From NCBI GenBank assembly GCA_902795555.1, contig CADBLV010000077.1, forward strand, positions 1 through 6,894: a stretch of DNA of 6,894 bases, written 5' to 3'. Made by a program: the position numbers and the translations under genes. Position 1 is the first letter of the stretch; each line of letters opens with the position of its first letter. Origin of the DNA: an uncultured Eubacteriales bacterium (GTDB lineage: Bacteria > Bacillota_A > Clostridia > Christensenellales > Aristaeellaceae). Below the pieces are notes generated by a model. That model saw only the letters and a list, made by a program, of their open reading frames with translations, was not told the origin of the DNA and did not search any database. Below are positions 6,428 to 6,894 of this stretch, one piece after another.

Positions 6428-6894
6428 TTGAGCAAAATCCTCAGGAAGCTTTTTTTGCCTTTTTTCAACAGTAAACCATCCGGACCGATATCGTCCGGAG
6501 AAAGCAAGGCGGCAACATCCCGGACTTTCTCTTCGCCCAGAGAAACAGCGTTTTGCTCAATCTGCTTCCTGGCGTCGGATTGACTTTTGCACAGCCCGGA
6601 GCGTACAAGCAGGGTGGAAATCCGGGCATCCGCAGCCAGTTCCTCCATGGTGACTTCCAGCGTGGGCGCGTTTTCGGACAGATTTCCCCCGCCGAACAGA
6701 GAAGTTGCGGCAGAGGCGGCTTTACGGGCTTCTTCCTCCCCGTGAACCAGTTTTGTGACTTCAAAAGCCAGAACTTTCTTGGCTTCGTTGATTTCGGCTC
6801 CTTCCAGTGCACCCAGACGGCGAACTTCATCCATGGGCAGGAAGGTAAGAAGCGCCAGGCACTTTTCCACATCCTTGTCGTCCACATTTCGCCA
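6424..6894 (-). CDS. tyrS: Tyrosyl-tRNA synthetase, C-terminal part (5' portion outside window)
   Basis: Role: charges tRNA(Tyr) with tyrosine in the cytoplasm. Seen: 156 residues run from the right edge to the TGA at 6426-6424; the frame is open at the edge (WRNVDDKDV), so the gene continues upstream. WRNVDDKDVEKCLALLTFLP and the following EVTKLVHGEEEARKA block match the tRNA-binding helical region that follows the catalytic domain in TyrS. A C-terminal S4 RNA-binding domain then follows (ISTLLVRSGLCKSQSDARKQ, about 94-113 of the visible part), and GKKSFLRILLK closes the protein as in other TyrS. The HIGH and KMSKS catalytic motifs would lie outside the window. The in-frame GTG at 6885 is internal and not a start. 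Context: overlaps yigZ by 4 bases. Any T-box leader would also be off the right edge. Confidence 0.95.
   Translation of the reverse strand, partial: WRNVDDKDVEKCLALLTFLPMDEVRRLGALEGAEINEAKKVLAFEVTKLVHGEEEARKAASAATSLFGGGNLSENAPTLEVTMEELAADARISTLLVRSGLCKSQSDARKQIEQNAVSLGEEKVRDVAALLSPDDIGPDGLLLKKGKKSFLRILLK

Overview
The window reads as an ordinary chromosomal segment of a Gram-positive Clostridia-type Firmicute. The pointers are a GlgD protein (the catalytically degenerate GlgC paralogue that is characteristic of Firmicutes glycogen operons), strong AGGAGG-type ribosome binding sites, tight gene packing and roughly balanced base composition. I cannot fix genus or species. I found no mobile element, CRISPR array, tRNA or rRNA gene, and no previously undescribed system that I could support.

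Left part (1-2625, + strand): the end of a glycogen-synthesis operon. The 3' portion of glgD enters from the left edge and is followed after 32 bases by a complete glgA. Together with a GlgC that probably lies upstream of the window, these make ADP-glucose and polymerise it into alpha-1,4-glucan. A GC-rich hairpin after glgA looks like a terminator or attenuator.

Middle part (2712-5528, + strand): three genes that look co-transcribed. They are a TrmN6-type tRNA adenine N6-methyltransferase, a flavoprotein of the HI0933/BaiN-like family of unknown substrate, and a TetR-family regulator. The regulator's preferred start overlaps the flavoprotein stop as ATGA, so its translation is probably coupled to that of the flavoprotein.

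Right part (5744-6894, - strand): the 3' part of tyrS (tyrosyl-tRNA synthetase, with its S4 domain) enters from the right edge. It overlaps the start of yigZ (IMPACT/UPF0029 family) by 4 bases. This operon converges on the TetR gene.

The 215-base gap between the convergent operons (5529-5743) has no convincing gene. It holds two perfect short inverted repeats and one weak terminator candidate for the - strand, and it may be a dispersed non-coding element. The points most worth a second look are the coupled flavoprotein/TetR pair, this gap, and the hairpin that runs directly into the methyltransferase ribosome binding site.
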